Assembly: GCF_000186865.1 (NCBI RefSeq)
Contig: NW_008705569.1
Coordinates: 563,307-627,306, forward strand
Direction of reading: 5' to 3'
DNA length: 64,000 nucleotides
DNA from: Aureococcus anophagefferens
Taxonomy: Eukaryota > Sar > Pelagophyceae > Pelagomonadales > Pelagomonadaceae
The notes under the pieces: model-generated
Database searches by the model: none
What the model was told of the DNA's origin: nothing
What the model saw: the letters and a program-made list of their open reading frames with translations, nothing else
Shown: one piece after another, positions 9,656 through 20,291 of the stretch
Layout of the letters: each line of letters starts with the position of its first letter
Numbering within the stretch: the stretch's first letter is position 1
Position numbers and translations under genes: made by a program

Positions 9656-10669
9656 ATGGATGACGGCCACATGATGGACGACGGCGATGATCTCAGCGAC
9701 CACAGCGAGGACGAGCGCTTGCTGCGGGCCGACGTCGACGACATGAGCGACGGCGACGACGACGGGGTGCCGCCGGCGAAGCGCGCGCGCGTCGACGCCG
9801 TCGCCGCCACCTGGATGCGCCGCGCCGCGCCCCCGACGACGCCGTCGCCCTTCGCGCCGCCCGCGACGACGAAACCGCTCGCCGCCGCCGCGCCGCCCGC
9901 CGCCGCGGTGTCCGTCGCCGAAGCGCTCGCGGCCGCGCTTCCGTACGATCCGCCGGCGACGCCGTGGGTCAAGCGACGGACGCACGGCCCGCCCAAGGTC
10001 TCGCCGCCGGCGCCGGCGCGCGCGGCCCTCGGCGCGCCCGCCCCGCCGCCGCCGCCGCCGAAGCGCGCGTGCGTGCCCTGCGGAGAGGAGACGCCGTTCT
10101 TCGGAAGGGGGCTCGGCGCGCGGTCCGGCGCGGCGCGGCAGCCCGCGCCCGTGCCCTACTTCGGCGTCGGGCGGACCCACCGGTCCGCGGCGCCCGCGCC
10201 GGGCCGCGTCGTCGAGACGCTCCGCGGCGTCGCCGGCAAAGCGATCTTCGCGCTCCCCCTGGATCCCGAGAAAAACGCGCTCGGGGCCTGGTTCTCGGGC
10301 CACGTCGTCGACGCGGCGACGGGCCGCCAGTTCCAGGTCGTGGGCACCGAGGAGCCCTGCCCGGCCGGGTGCCTCTGCGCCAAGGTCGACCTCTTCTCGC
10401 TCACGTTCACGGATCCGCGCCTGAGGCGCCGCGCGACGGCGCTCGTCGAGGCCACGGGCGGCGACTACCTCCGCCTCGCGCCCGCCGACGCCGCGGGCTG
10501 CGCCTTCGAGGCCGAGAGCCTGATCGCCGAGCGCGCGCGCGCGGACGCGCTCCTGGCCAAGTTCTTCCCGCGGCTCCTCGCGGACGCGACGGCGCGGGGC
10601 ACGGAGGTCCTGCTCAACGTCGGCACCGTGGCCTGCGCCCAGCTCCTGTTTTCCGAGATCCCGAGCTAA
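9656..10669 (+). CDS. Unknown nuclear-type protein with acidic N-terminus
   Basis: 337 residues from the first ATG in frame (9656). The N-terminus is rich in Asp/Glu/Met, followed by PPAKRARVD, a good classical nuclear localisation signal. Residues about 60-150 are Pro/Ala-rich and probably disordered. The C-terminal 150 residues look folded (GKAIFALPLDPEKNALG, then DLFSLTFTDPRLRRRATAL) and end KFFPRLLADATARG. I do not recognise a domain. An AATAAA at 10743-10748 could be its polyadenylation signal. Confidence 0.65.
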   Translation: MDDGHMMDDGDDLSDHSEDERLLRADVDDMSDGDDDGVPPAKRARVDAVAATWMRRAAPPTTPSPFAPPATTKPLAAAAPPAAAVSVAEALAAALPYDPPATPWVKRRTHGPPKVSPPAPARAALGAPAPPPPPPKRACVPCGEETPFFGRGLGARSGAARQPAPVPYFGVGRTHRSAAPAPGRVVETLRGVAGKAIFALPLDPEKNALGAWFSGHVVDAATGRQFQVVGTEEPCPAGCLCAKVDLFSLTFTDPRLRRRATALVEATGGDYLRLAPADAAGCAFEAESLIAERARADALLAKFFPRLLADATARGTEVLLNVGTVACAQLLFSEIPS

Positions 10670-11138
10670 GATCCGGAACGGCGGCCCGCGCACAGTCAGT
10701 GCCCCGATCAACGTACATCTAGGTGCACCCGTACGAAATATTAATAAAGATCAATCATCGAATTCCGGCCGGCGGAGCCAGAGTCATTAGTCGTCCATAG
10801 AGGCTGTACGTCGACCGCGCGCGGTGTCGCGGAGGTCCGCGGGCTGAAATCACGGCCAAAATTGGGTTATGGTCGTATCAAAGCAAGCTCGATGATATTC
10901 ACGCGTTAATTGCACGTTTGCGATGACTTTTTGCGCGCGGTCGCTGGTTCGGGTCAGGAAATCGCAAGATTTAACTTCAACAAAAGTGCTGAAGTTCAAC
11001 AAAAATGTTGACTTTTAAATCCAGGCTATCAGAATCTGAGTTTTGATCGGTGCACTGCGCACAGTCCGTCGGTAAAAAAATTTAGAGAGCGGGCGCGGTC
11101 GAGAGGGCAGGGGCGGATGGCGCCGCGATCTGGCGGGC
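10670..11138. other. Relatively AT-rich intergenic region with polyadenylation-type signal
   Basis: AATAAA at 10743-10748 follows the stop of the upstream plus-strand gene by about 75 bp. Farther on, TTCAACAAAA is repeated (about 10976-11015) next to CTGAAG and GTTGA, making a small direct and inverted repeat cluster. No coding frame is credible. Confidence 0.45.
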
Positions 11139-11819
11139 TCAGGCGATGGCCGTCTTCGCCGAGTTGAAGGCCCAGTCGCCGCACGCCGTCGGGAAGTCCG
11201 CGACGGCCGCGAGTTTCCACTTCTTGTCCGACGACGCGCACGCCGACAGGAGGAGCTGCGAGTTCGTCGCGTCGGTGCCGAAGACCTCGTAGCCGCCGTG
11301 CTCGACGGCCGCCTTCATGTCGTCGAGCGAGCCGCCGGCGGTCCGCGTCGTCGCCATGAGCGCGAGCGGTTTTTCCGCGAGGTCGCAGACCGTCGTGAGG
11401 AAGTCCTCCGCGTCGATGGCCGCGGCGCACTGGCCGTGCTTGTCCCACTCGTGCGTCTCGAAGGAGATGATGGCCGCGCTGTCGTCGTCCGTCGCCGAGT
11501 AGCAGTCGACGACGGACGTCGGGTCGGCCTTGCTCCCCAAGGGCGCGATGCACTGCGACGTGCCGTAGGACCCGACCTCGGGCCAGAGGCCGTGGACGCT
11601 CGGCGCCGGGTGCTCGTAGGCGCCGGACCCGAGGCCCGAGCAGAGCGTCAGGACGCCGCAGAGGTCCACGCCGCTCCCGCATTCCATCTTGCTGTCCCCG
11701 CGCGCCGCGTCCTGCTCGGCGCTCAGCTGCTCGAAGTAGGGCGCCTCCGCCCCGCGGAGGGCCGGGGCGGCGGCCCGGGCGGCCGCGGCGAGGGCCAGGG
11801 CGAGGAGCGGCGCGCGCAT
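11139..11819 (-). CDS. Secreted RNase T2-family ribonuclease
   Basis: 226 residues with a clear signal peptide (1-18). Both catalytic segments of the T2 family are present: SVHGLWPE (His76) and FETHEWDKHGQC (about 120-131, with Glu and the second His). Six or more cysteines fit an extracellular or vacuolar enzyme. T2 RNases cleave single-stranded RNA without strong base preference through a 2',3'-cyclic phosphate, and serve phosphate scavenging or RNA turnover. Single exon. Confidence 0.9.
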   Translation of the reverse strand: MRAPLLALALAAAARAAAPALRGAEAPYFEQLSAEQDAARGDSKMECGSGVDLCGVLTLCSGLGSGAYEHPAPSVHGLWPEVGSYGTSQCIAPLGSKADPTSVVDCYSATDDDSAAIISFETHEWDKHGQCAAAIDAEDFLTTVCDLAEKPLALMATTRTAGGSLDDMKAAVEHGGYEVFGTDATNSQLLLSACASSDKKWKLAAVADFPTACGDWAFNSAKTAIA

Positions 11820-12297
11820 GGCCGACGAGCCGGACGCACCAGACGATCTGTTCGGCCTGTGCGGGCTGCGGCCACGGTCTGTGGCAATACTTGTGAAGAT
11901 GTTGCAGTTAAGTTGCTGGCGGGTCCAGGCTCATCGGCGGCGCCTCGCGCCGGTTCGTCGTCGTCGCCTCCGGCTCGACGGGCGCGACGACGACGACGTC
12001 GTCGTCGAAGTCGAGGGCGTTCTCCAAGTTTTGGCTCGGCCGCGGCGCCCGGCATCGGGCTCGCGCTGCTCGCGCTCGTTTCCCGCCTGACTTAGATCAT
12101 CCTGTCTCCGCCTTTCTCAGATGCCGGGACAGTCGGGTGCGGGGCGAGTCTAATATGGGCTCTCTTCAACACGTGCGCCTATCACCTCCCTGCGTCTGAC
12201 GGTGGTGCACCAAAACTCGATCGACCTCATCCTCAGATCGAGCAGTGGCGCGGCAAAATCAAAAGCTCTCAGACCGCCGACAACAACAGTCAATAGC
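11820..12297. other. Divergent promoter region, RNase T2 / NAA40
   Basis: 478 bp between two divergent start codons. It contains a (GAC)n/(GTC)n run near 11985-12015 and a pyrimidine-rich stretch before 12120. An in-frame ATG at 12202 could extend NAA40 by 32 residues, but that extension is not conserved-looking. No specific element can be named. Confidence 0.35.
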
Positions 12298-13458
12298 ATG
12301 GTCCAGGGCGGCGGTCAATCGAAGGGCGGCGCGAGCAAGGGCGGCTCGAGCTCCGAGAAGCTCAGCGAGAAGAAGATGCGCAAGATGGAGACGCGCAACC
12401 TCGAGGAGAAGCTCATCGTCCTCCGCGGCGCCCTCTTCGAGGCCGACGGCAAGGACAAGGACGTCTGCGCGGCCCTCGGCCCCTTCATGAAGTACGACCG
12501 CAACGGCCTCGACGTGAAGATCAGCTTCGCGCCGCGCCTCAAGGACGACGCCAAGAAATGGGCGTTCAAGGCCGTGAAAGACACGATGGAGGACAAGTAC
12601 GACGCCGCGGGCTACGGCTGGGACGACGCGGACAAGCTCAAGGAGCTCGAGGAGGACGGCGGCCGCTTCCTCGTGCTCAAGGAGGCGGGCGCGCTCGTCG
12701 GCGTCGTCCACTTCCGCTTCACGGTCCAGGGCGACGTCGTCGACAAGATGCTCGGCGACACGGTGCTCATGGTCCACGACCTCCAGATCGCGCCGTCGCA
12801 CCGGCGCAAGGGCCTGGGCAAGCACGTCGTCCAACTGCTCGAGATGGCCGCGCGGAAGCAGAAGATCGCGCGTCTGTCCATGCAAGTCATGCTCGGCGAC
12901 GACGAGACGCGCGCGTTCGTCGCTTCGCTCAAGGGCGGCAAGTTCGCGGCGGACGAGTCGCTGGAGGCGCTCGTGGGCTTCGACTCCGACCTCGAGGGCT
13001 TCGACGTCATGACGCTGCCGCTCGCGCCGCCCGTGAAGAAGGTCGCCGCGGTCGCCGAGGAGGAGGAGGAGGCGGTCGACGAGGCGGCGGAGCTCCAGCA
13101 AACCCGCGACCTGCTGCGCCAGACCGTCGCCGAGGCCTTCGCCAAGAACAACGGCCGCGAGCCCACGGCCGAGGAGCTCCAGTCGCTCCACGACGTCATC
13201 GACGCGAAGCTCGGCGAGCGCGACGACGACGACGCGGCGCCGCTGACGGGCAAGGAGCAGCGCGCGAAGAAGCGCGCCGCGCGCGACCGCGCGGCGGCGG
13301 CCTTCGAGAAGGCCCAGGGCCGCGCGCCGACGGACGCCGAGGTCGACGAGCTCCTCGCCGTCGTCGCGCCGGGGTTCGCGGCGACGCCGCAGAAGCAGGC
13401 GCCGCCGTCCGAGGAGACGTCGCCCGTGTCCGTCGCGAGCGCCGTCGAGAGCGCCTAG
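12298..13458 (+). CDS. NAA40: NAA40/NatD N-alpha-acetyltransferase of histones H4 and H2A
   Basis: 386 residues from the ATG at 12298. The GNAT domain carries NatD-specific features: FMKYDRNGL near residue 63, KWAFKAVKDTMEDKYDAAGYGW, then VHFRFTVQGD and the acetyl-CoA loop SHRRKGLGKHVVQLLEMA near 180. NatD acetylates the N-terminal serine of histones H4 and H2A. The Lys/Ser/Gly-rich N-terminus is usual. Unlike human NAA40 (237 residues), there is a C-terminal extension of about 130 residues, acidic then Lys/Ala-rich and helical, with two related segments (AVAEAFAKNNGREPTAEEL and AAAAFEKAQGRAPTDAEV). Its role is unknown. Confidence 0.92.
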   Translation: MVQGGGQSKGGASKGGSSSEKLSEKKMRKMETRNLEEKLIVLRGALFEADGKDKDVCAALGPFMKYDRNGLDVKISFAPRLKDDAKKWAFKAVKDTMEDKYDAAGYGWDDADKLKELEEDGGRFLVLKEAGALVGVVHFRFTVQGDVVDKMLGDTVLMVHDLQIAPSHRRKGLGKHVVQLLEMAARKQKIARLSMQVMLGDDETRAFVASLKGGKFAADESLEALVGFDSDLEGFDVMTLPLAPPVKKVAAVAEEEEEAVDEAAELQQTRDLLRQTVAEAFAKNNGREPTAEELQSLHDVIDAKLGERDDDDAAPLTGKEQRAKKRAARDRAAAAFEKAQGRAPTDAEVDELLAVVAPGFAATPQKQAPPSEETSPVSVASAVESA

Positions 13459-13500
13459 GACGCGACCTAAGCCCCAAGAAGCGAGGCGGGCGGGTTCGTA

Positions 13501-14928
13501 TCACCGCGCCTTACTCGTCGCGACCTGCTTCTCGAGCGCCTCGACGCGCGCCGCGAGGCGGTGGTAGTCGGCGAGGAGCTCGCGCACGGCCGCGGGCGGG
13601 AGCAGGTCCGGGTCCGCGCCGACGAACTTGAACGTCGGCTTCTTGGGCCGCCGCGGCGCGGCGGCGCGCGGCGGCGCGGGCGGTTTCCGGACCGCCGCGG
13701 ACCGCGCGAGCCGCGCGGCCCGGACGTCGCGCGCGGACACGGGCGGGCCCGCGGCGACGGCGCGCTCCCGCGCGAGGGGCGCGGCGTCGTCGGCCGCGCC
13801 GGCCGCCGGCGCCGGCGCCGCGCGGTCGCGCGCGGCCCGGAGGAGCCGCGCCCACTCCGCCGCGTCGACGCCGTCGACCTGGCTCGCGTCGGCGGTCCGC
13901 AGGAACGTCACGGCCGAGAGGAACTGGGCCGCGACGTAGCCCGCGGCGCCCATGAGGAACCCCAGCGCGCGCGCCTCGAGGTACGCGACGTTCGACGCGA
14001 GGCGCGCCGGGTTCGCCGCCTTCACGGCCAAAATGATCGCCGGCAGCAGGTCGTCGGCGGCGACGTCGTCGTCGCTCTTGCCCAACGCCCGGCCGAGGGA
14101 CCGCGACGCCGCCTCGAGCAGCTCCGCCTTCTCCCGCGGGCTCCGCGCGCCGTCCAAACTCCGGAAGAGGGCCAGCGCGTCCGCCCACGCGGCCGTCTCG
14201 TCGACCCGCGCGCCGTCGGGCCGCAGGCCCGACACCTCGAGGTGGCGCCAGTCCAGGAAGCTCAGCGCCCGCAGGCGCTCGGCGAGCTCGAGGTCCCTCG
14301 CGTCGTCGGGCGCGGCGACCGCGCCGTGCAATTTCCTATACAACAGCGCCTCGAGCGCTTCACCCGTGGCGCCGCGCTGCGCCTCGTCCTGGTCGCGCCA
14401 GGGCGCCTCGTCGTTCAGCGCCGCCGCGCAGCGCCGCACGAAGGACGCGATCCGCTCCGGCGCCGCGGCGTCGGACGGCGTCGCCGGCTCCTCGGCCGCG
14501 GCGGCCTCGTAGACCTTGGCGACGAAGCGCTGCATGCTCCGGACGACGTCGGCGCAGTCCGGGTGCTTGAGCAATTCGACGACGACGGCGACGCGCGCGG
14601 GCGTGCCCGCGCCGCTGTAGGCCCGGGCCGCCGCGGGCCGCAGCGCGACCCGGAGCTCGCGCTCGACGGTGTCGTCCTCGAGCGGTAGCAGCGGCGCGGT
14701 GGCCTCGTCCTCCGGCAGCAGCGTCGCCAGGAAGCGCACGACGCCCGACGCGCTCTCGAAGACCTCCTTCGTCGCGCCCTCGACGACCTCGAGCTCGCGC
14801 GACCGCCGCGACGTCTCGGACCCGGGCGCCGGCGCACCGAGGGCCTCGTCGAGCCAGGCCTGGCGCTGCCGCCGCGCGAGGGCCAAAAGCTCGAGGCGAC
14901 GCTGCGGCGTCGCCGCGACGGCGGCCAT
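13501..14928 (-). CDS. VPS9-domain Rab GTPase exchange factor
   Basis: 475 residues from the ATG at 14928. The VPS9 core is at about residues 280-330: DDLLPAIILAVKAANPARL followed by SNVAYLEA, with the invariant Asp-Leu-Leu-Pro motif that contacts Rab5-type GTPases. The N-terminal half is helical with several Trp/Leu motifs (FLDWRHLEVSGL) consistent with the helical bundle before VPS9 in Rabex-5. A basic Pro-rich stretch (APRRPKKPTFKF) precedes a terminal coiled coil. The expected job is activation of an endosomal Rab5-family GTPase. No ubiquitin-binding finger or Ras-association domain is visible. Confidence 0.82.
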   Translation of the reverse strand: MAAVAATPQRRLELLALARRQRQAWLDEALGAPAPGSETSRRSRELEVVEGATKEVFESASGVVRFLATLLPEDEATAPLLPLEDDTVERELRVALRPAAARAYSGAGTPARVAVVVELLKHPDCADVVRSMQRFVAKVYEAAAAEEPATPSDAAAPERIASFVRRCAAALNDEAPWRDQDEAQRGATGEALEALLYRKLHGAVAAPDDARDLELAERLRALSFLDWRHLEVSGLRPDGARVDETAAWADALALFRSLDGARSPREKAELLEAASRSLGRALGKSDDDVAADDLLPAIILAVKAANPARLASNVAYLEARALGFLMGAAGYVAAQFLSAVTFLRTADASQVDGVDAAEWARLLRAARDRAAPAPAAGAADDAAPLARERAVAAGPPVSARDVRAARLARSAAVRKPPAPPRAAAPRRPKKPTFKFVGADPDLLPPAAVRELLADYHRLAARVEALEKQVATSKAR

Positions 14929-15045
14929 CTTTTGCGACGTGTAGGGTGCGCGCGCGACGGCGCCGCCGGCGGCCACAGAGCTTGGTGCGCGAAAGTGCCT
15001 CGGAGCGGCACCGTTGCTTCAAGTCTCACGTTGCCGTGGGCTGCC

Positions 15046-15855
15046 ATGATGGTTGCTGAGATTCTCGACGCCTGGGCCCGCGCCGCCGTGGACCAGTTGG
15101 GGCTCACCACAACATCGCAGCGCCTCCAGGCCTGGGCCGGCGACGCGGCGTCGCTCGCCCAGGGCCTCGTCGCGTCGTCGACGTCTCTCGGCGAAACCGT
15201 CAGCGAGGCCGTCGGCGACGCCGCGGCGTGGAACGAAATGATGAGAAGCGCGCTGGAGCGCTCGGCGGACGTCGCCGACGCGGCGATCGCTTGGGGCTGG
15301 TTCGCCGTGGTCGTTTTCTCTTTCCTGAAGCTGCCGCGGCGATTGTTCCTCGTCGCCGCTGGATTTTTGTGCTCGGGCGCGCCGGGCCTCGTCGCGCTGC
15401 TCCGCCTCGTCGCCGCGCTCGTGGCGCGCGCCGTCGCGGAGCCGGCGGGCACGGTCGCCGCGCTCGCCGTCTGGTCGTTCGCGTCGTCGAAGGTGTTCCA
15501 GATTTTGGGACGCGCCGCGGGCCTCGACGCGAACGCCGACGGCGCCGTCGACGGCTGGGATCTCCTCCACTTTCTCGCCGCGCGGCTCGGGCTGGTCGTC
15601 GTCGCGCCCGCGGTGGCGGTGGAGGAACCGGACCATTCGGACGACGTCGCGCGCCGCCTCGCGAAGCTCGAGCGCAAGATCGAGCTCCTCCTCCACGCGT
15701 CGAGCGCGCGGTCGCCGGCCGTCGTCCACGGCGCGGGGCGCGGGCCCCGGTCGCCGTCCCAGCCGCCGACGCCGACGTCCGACGCGTCGCCGCGGGCGGG
15801 GCTGCGGGCGGCCGCGTCCAAGCTCGTCGGCGCGGGGAGCCCGCGGCGGGGGTAA
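15046..15855 (+). CDS. Membrane protein with one EF-hand-like loop and a coiled coil
   Basis: 269 residues. Two or three hydrophobic segments lie at about 80-160 (WGWFAVVVFSFLKL and LVALLRLVAALVARAV). They are followed by DANADGAVDGWDLL, a well-formed EF-hand loop (Asp at 1, Asn at 3, Asp at 5, Gly at 6) without an obvious partner, then a short coiled coil (DDVARRLAKLERKIELLLHA) and a basic Ser/Pro-rich tail. No family recognised; a calcium-responsive organelle membrane protein is a guess. Shares a 117-bp divergent promoter with the VPS9 gene. Confidence 0.65.
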   Translation: MMVAEILDAWARAAVDQLGLTTTSQRLQAWAGDAASLAQGLVASSTSLGETVSEAVGDAAAWNEMMRSALERSADVADAAIAWGWFAVVVFSFLKLPRRLFLVAAGFLCSGAPGLVALLRLVAALVARAVAEPAGTVAALAVWSFASSKVFQILGRAAGLDANADGAVDGWDLLHFLAARLGLVVVAPAVAVEEPDHSDDVARRLAKLERKIELLLHASSARSPAVVHGAGRGPRSPSQPPTPTSDASPRAGLRAAASKLVGAGSPRRG

Positions 15856-16204
15856 GTTGATGTTCTTCAAGTTTCCTGGAAGCTTAAGCAAGACGCGTCC
15901 TGCGGAGCTCGAGGCGGGCGCGTGGGCGGGCAGTCGCAGGACGCATGACGAGTCTTGCGCGGCTTCAACTTGCCAAAAATGTCGATGTTCACCAAACGTT
16001 GCTTCGCGACACTCTCTCGGCAACGACGTTGGCAATCGACCGAGAGCGGCGCCCGCGATATACACAGATCTCCAGCGAGTTACACACCACCGCCGACCCA
16101 CATCAAGTCGCGCTGTTCACACCGCACGCGACCGCGCGAAAAACGACGCACGAGAACGCGAGATACGCCCTCGGAACGCCCCGACGCGAAAAAAGCCAAA
16201 AAAG
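15856..16204. other. Intergenic region upstream of myosin
   Basis: 349 bp between tandem plus-strand genes, with lower GC than the flanking coding DNA. A short imperfect dyad CTTCAAG/CTTAAG is near 15870-15895. No gene is seen. Confidence 0.35.
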
Positions 16205-19200
16205 ATGGCCCTCCGCAAGGCGTGGCTCGAGCTCCCCGACGAGCCCGCCGTCGGCTGGCGCGTCGTCGACGTCGTCGCCGAGGACGGCGCCTTCGCCTCC
16301 GTCCGGGATGGGGCCTCGTCGACGCGCGTCGACCGCGCGCGGCTCAGCGACTACGACGCGACGTACGAGGACGAGGCGCTCTGCAGCGACGTGTCGCGGC
16401 TCGCGTCGCTCCACGCGGCGCCGCTCGTGTCGGCGCTCGCCCGGCGCTTCCGCGCGCGGACGACCTACACGAACGTGGGCGACGTGCTCATCGCCGTGAA
16501 TCCGTGGCGCGACGTGCCGGACGCGCCCGGCGCGCCGCACGTGCGCGACGTCGCCACGGCGGCGCTCGAGGGCGCCGTCGAGCGGCGCGCGTCCCAGGCC
16601 ATCGTCATCTCCGGCGAGTCCGGCGCGGGCAAGACCGTGTCCGCGACGCGGATCATCGAGTACCTCGTCGCGTCCGGCGGTTTGGGCCGGTCGCGGAAGC
16701 GCGAGTCCTTCGAGCGCCGCGAGAGGGCCAAGGAGAGCCTGCTCGCGCGCCTCGGCGCGTCCATCCCCTCCCTCGAGGCCCTGGGCAACGCGTCGACGGG
16801 CCTCAACGACAACAGCAGCCGCTTCGGCAAGCTCGTGAAACTCTCCTACGACGGCCGCGGCGGCGAGCGCGACGTCGTCGGCGCGTCCATCGAGGAGTTC
16901 CTGCTGGAGAAGGCGCGCGTGTCGCGCCGGTCCCGGTCCTGCGCCCAGGAGCGCAACTACCACTTCCTCTGCCAGCTCGCGGGCAAGTCCGGGAAAAAAC
17001 GCGCGTACGCCACGAACGCGAAAAGCGACGACGGCGCGAAGCTCGCGACGACCGAGCGAGCCTTTGCCGCGCTCGGCCTCGACGACGACGTCACGGCCTT
17101 CGCCGAGGCCGTGGGCGAGGCCGTGCTCTGCCTCGGCGACGGCGACGCGGCCGCGGCGGCCGCCGCGCTCGGCGTCGACGCCGCGGCGCTGGCCGTCGCG
17201 CTCAAGGAGCGGCGCTGCGCGGGCGCGGGCACGGACGCGACGGTGTCCGTGACCTACGAGCCCACGGAGCAGCTCCGCGTCGTCGACGCGCTGGCCAAAG
17301 CTCTGTACGCCGCGCTCTTCGGCAGTTTCGTCGCCGCGGCGAACGCGGCGCTCGCGGCGCCGCTCGAGGAGGTCCGCGGGTCCGTCGCGAGCCCGCTCGG
17401 CGAGCGGTCGCCCAACGGCGGCTCCACGCCCCGGAAGGCGGGGCCCCGCGAGGCCTTCGTGGGCATCCTCGACATCTACGGCTTCGAGATCTTCGCCGTC
17501 AACGGCCTCGACCAGCTCCTCATCAACTACGCCAACGAGGTGCTCCAGCGGTCCTTCGACGACTGCCTCTTGAAGGCGGAGGCGAAGCGCTACGACGACG
17601 ACGCCGTGCCCTGGGACGCCGTGGACCTCGCGCGGTGCCTCGGGAGCACCAAGGTCGTCGACCTCGTCGCGGCGCCGCCGCGGGGCCTGCTCCCGCTCCT
17701 CGACGAGCAGGTGAAGCTGGGCGTGCGCGGCGCCGACGCGGCCTTCCTCACGCAGGCGGACAAGGCCCACAAGGACTGCGACGTCTACGGCAAGCCGCGC
17801 TTCGACCGCGACAAGCAGGGCGGGAAAAGAGTGCGACATGCCCACCTTCAAAGGCTCCTATCTCGGCCGTTTCCCACTCGTTTCGGCTGATTTTTGGACG
17901 AGCGATCATCTCTCGGAACGGTCTCGAAGCGTGGATGCCTTTTTCGGAGCGCGCGCGCGCGGAACACTCACGTTGAAGCGAACTTGAATCACTCTTTTCC
18001 CGCCCAGGCGACAAGTTCACGGTGACGCACTACGCGGGCGCCGTGACCTACGACCCCGCGGGGTTCCTCCTGTCCAACTCGGACCCGCTGCCCGTGGACG
18101 TCGCGGCCGTGCTGGCGACGTCGTCGAAGCCGCGCGTCGCGGCGCTCCTCGCGCCGGAGCCGGGCGCGCGGAGTGGCGCGAAGTCGCTCCCGCAGCTCCG
18201 CGAGTCGACGTCGCGCGTCTTCCGGGGCCAGATGAAGTCCCTGGAGAAGACGCTCGCGGCCTGCGCGGCGCCGGCGCACTACGTGCGCTGCGTGCGGCCC
18301 AACGCGGCCAAGTCGCCGGACGACTTCGACGCGCGGCTCGTGCTCGGGCAGGGCAGCAAAAGAGAGCGAAATTCCCAACTTCAAAGGCTCATATCTCGGC
18401 CGTTTTCCACTCGTTTCGGCTGATTTTTGGACGAGCGATCATCTCTCGGAACGGTCTCGAAGCGTAGATGCTTTTTCTGGAACGCGCGCGCGCGGAACAC
18501 TCACGTTGAAGCGACGTTGAATCATCCTTTTGCTGCCCAGGTGCTCGGGCAGTTGACGGCCGCGGGCGTCATGGACCTCGTGAAGCTCCGGGGCCAGGGC
18601 TTCCCGGAGCGCGTCGACGCCGCGGCCTTCGTCGCCGAGTTCGGCCGCGGGTTGGACGGCGACGCGGACGCCGCCTTCGCGGCGGCGCTCGCGGCGCGCG
18701 CGCCCGCGGCAGCCGCCTCCTACGCGGCGGCGAAGCGCGCCGAGGCCGCGGCGCTCGACGCGCTCGACGGCGACGCGGCCCCGGACGCGCCGCCGCCGCC
18801 GCCGCCGCCGCCCCTCGAGCTCGACGGCGCCGAGGCCCCGACGGTCGCCGCGGCGCTCGCGTCGGCGCGCCTCGGGCCCGGCGCGACGCCGGAGCAGCCG
18901 AAGCACGCGTGGTGCGTCGGCGCCACGTCGGGCATGGTCTACCTCAAGAAGGGCACGCTCGCGTCCCTCCGGGCGGACATGCGCGACGCCGACGCCCGCG
19001 CGGCCCGGCGCTGGGCCGACGCCGTCGCCGCCGCGAAGCGCCGCGCCGAGGACCGGCGTTTGAAGGCGCTCGCGGACGCGGAGGCCGCGAAACGGGCCGA
19101 GGCGGCGGCGGCCGCGAAGCGCGCCGCGGACCTCGCGGCCGCGCGCGCCGCGGAGGAGCGGCGCCTCGCCGACGCGCGGGCGGCGAAGCTCCGGGCGGCG

Positions 19201-20193
19201 CGCGACCTCGAGCGGGCCAGGGCCGACGCGGCCGCCGCGCTCGCGGCCAAGGCCGTGGCGGCCGCCAAGGCCGACGCGGCGCGCGCGCTCGTCGGCCGGC
19301 GCCTCGCCGCCGTCTACCGGGGCGCCAAGGTGCGGCGCAACGTCGCGCGCGCGGCGCTCGCGGCCGCGCTCGCGCGCAACGCCGCGGTCATCGCGGACGC
19401 GCGCGCGACGTCCGAGGCCGTCCGCGACGAGATGCGGACGATCGTCGGCTGGGCGTCCAAGCCCCACGCCACGGTCGCCGCGCTGGACGTGGCCCTGGGC
19501 CAGGCCTACCTGCGGGCCGTCGCCGTGTCCGCGACGACGAAGACCTTGCTCGACTGCGAGTCGCGCGCCGCGGTGTTGGAGGCCGCGCGGCAGACGGACG
19601 CCGCCACCTCCGGCTTCACGGGCGCGCTCGACGCCTTCCGCGGCGAGGTCTACGACGTCATCGACAAGTCGGCGAAAATCGCGACGCTCGTCGCCGCCGA
19701 GTTCCACCGGCAGAAGCACGCGCGCGCCTTCCGCGCGTGCGCGGCGCGGTCGCGGCCCTTCGCGGACTTCCTCGAGACGAACGAGCTCCTCGTCGTCGCC
19801 AAGGCCGTGCGCCTCCGGAAGAAGGGCCTCTTCTCGACGACGGAGGTCGACGCGACGGCCGTCGTCTCGTCCCGCGGCGCCGTGCGCGTCGTCGTCATGC
19901 GCGCCGTCGTCGGCGACTGCGACCGCGCGGGCCACGCGATGGCCGTGTCCGCGGCGCCGCCGGCCGGCGGCTGCTGCGCGGCGGGCGGCCACGTCCTCGC
20001 GGGCGACCCGGGCGACGCGCCCTGCCTCGTCGCCGTCGACCGCCTCGACGGCGCGAAGCGGCCCAAGCCGCTGCGCTTCGTCGACGACGCGGAGGGCGCG
20101 ACGCGCGTCTGGCGCGGCGTCGCGGGCGCCGTCGGGGCCGCCGACTTCCGCTGCCTCGCGCCCCTCGCGATCCTCGCCCTCGCGCGCGAGTGA
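16205..20193 (+). CDS. Unconventional myosin heavy chain
   Basis: Three exons, 16205-17807, 18008-18339 and 18541-20193 (1195 residues), separated by two family A introners. Motor landmarks in order: GESGAGKT P-loop (137-144), switch I NDNSSRFGK (about 201), switch II DIYGFEIF (about 422), THYAGAVTY across the first junction, and HYVRCVRPN (about 626). The second join gives RLVLGQLTAAGVMDLVKL, the converter entry helix. After the motor come an Ala/Arg/Lys-rich helical neck with a possible degenerate IQ motif and a globular tail of about 350 residues that I cannot assign. The tail lacks clear FERM, MyTH4 or WW domains. The short N-terminus and missing SH3-like barrel suggest an alveolate/heterokont class. 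Single-headed or dimeric state is unknown. Confidence 0.93.
17816..18007 (+). mobile_element. Introner A2 (myosin intron 1)
   Basis: 192-bp element with a perfect 16-bp inverted repeat (GGGCGGGAAAAGAGTG). Target duplication GCGACAAG at 17808-17815 and 18008-18015. Intron 17808-18007 therefore starts GC and ends AG. Spliced product reads FDRDKFTVTHYAG, the conserved myosin segment. Confidence 0.93.
18349..18540 (+). mobile_element. Introner A3 (myosin intron 2)
   Basis: 192 bp. Duplication GTGCTCGGG at 18340-18348 and 18541-18549 (9 bp, or 8 plus a chance match). Intron 18340-18540 is GT-AG. The 332-bp exon between A2 and A3 is about two nucleosome lengths. Confidence 0.92.
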
Positions 20194-20291
20194 AGGCCGC
20201 CGCCAAGCGAAGGCGGCCTTCCCCGATCAAAAACGCGGCGCCGCGCCACAAGGGCGCGGCTCCTAGCCGCGTAATGCCTGCACCACGCGTG

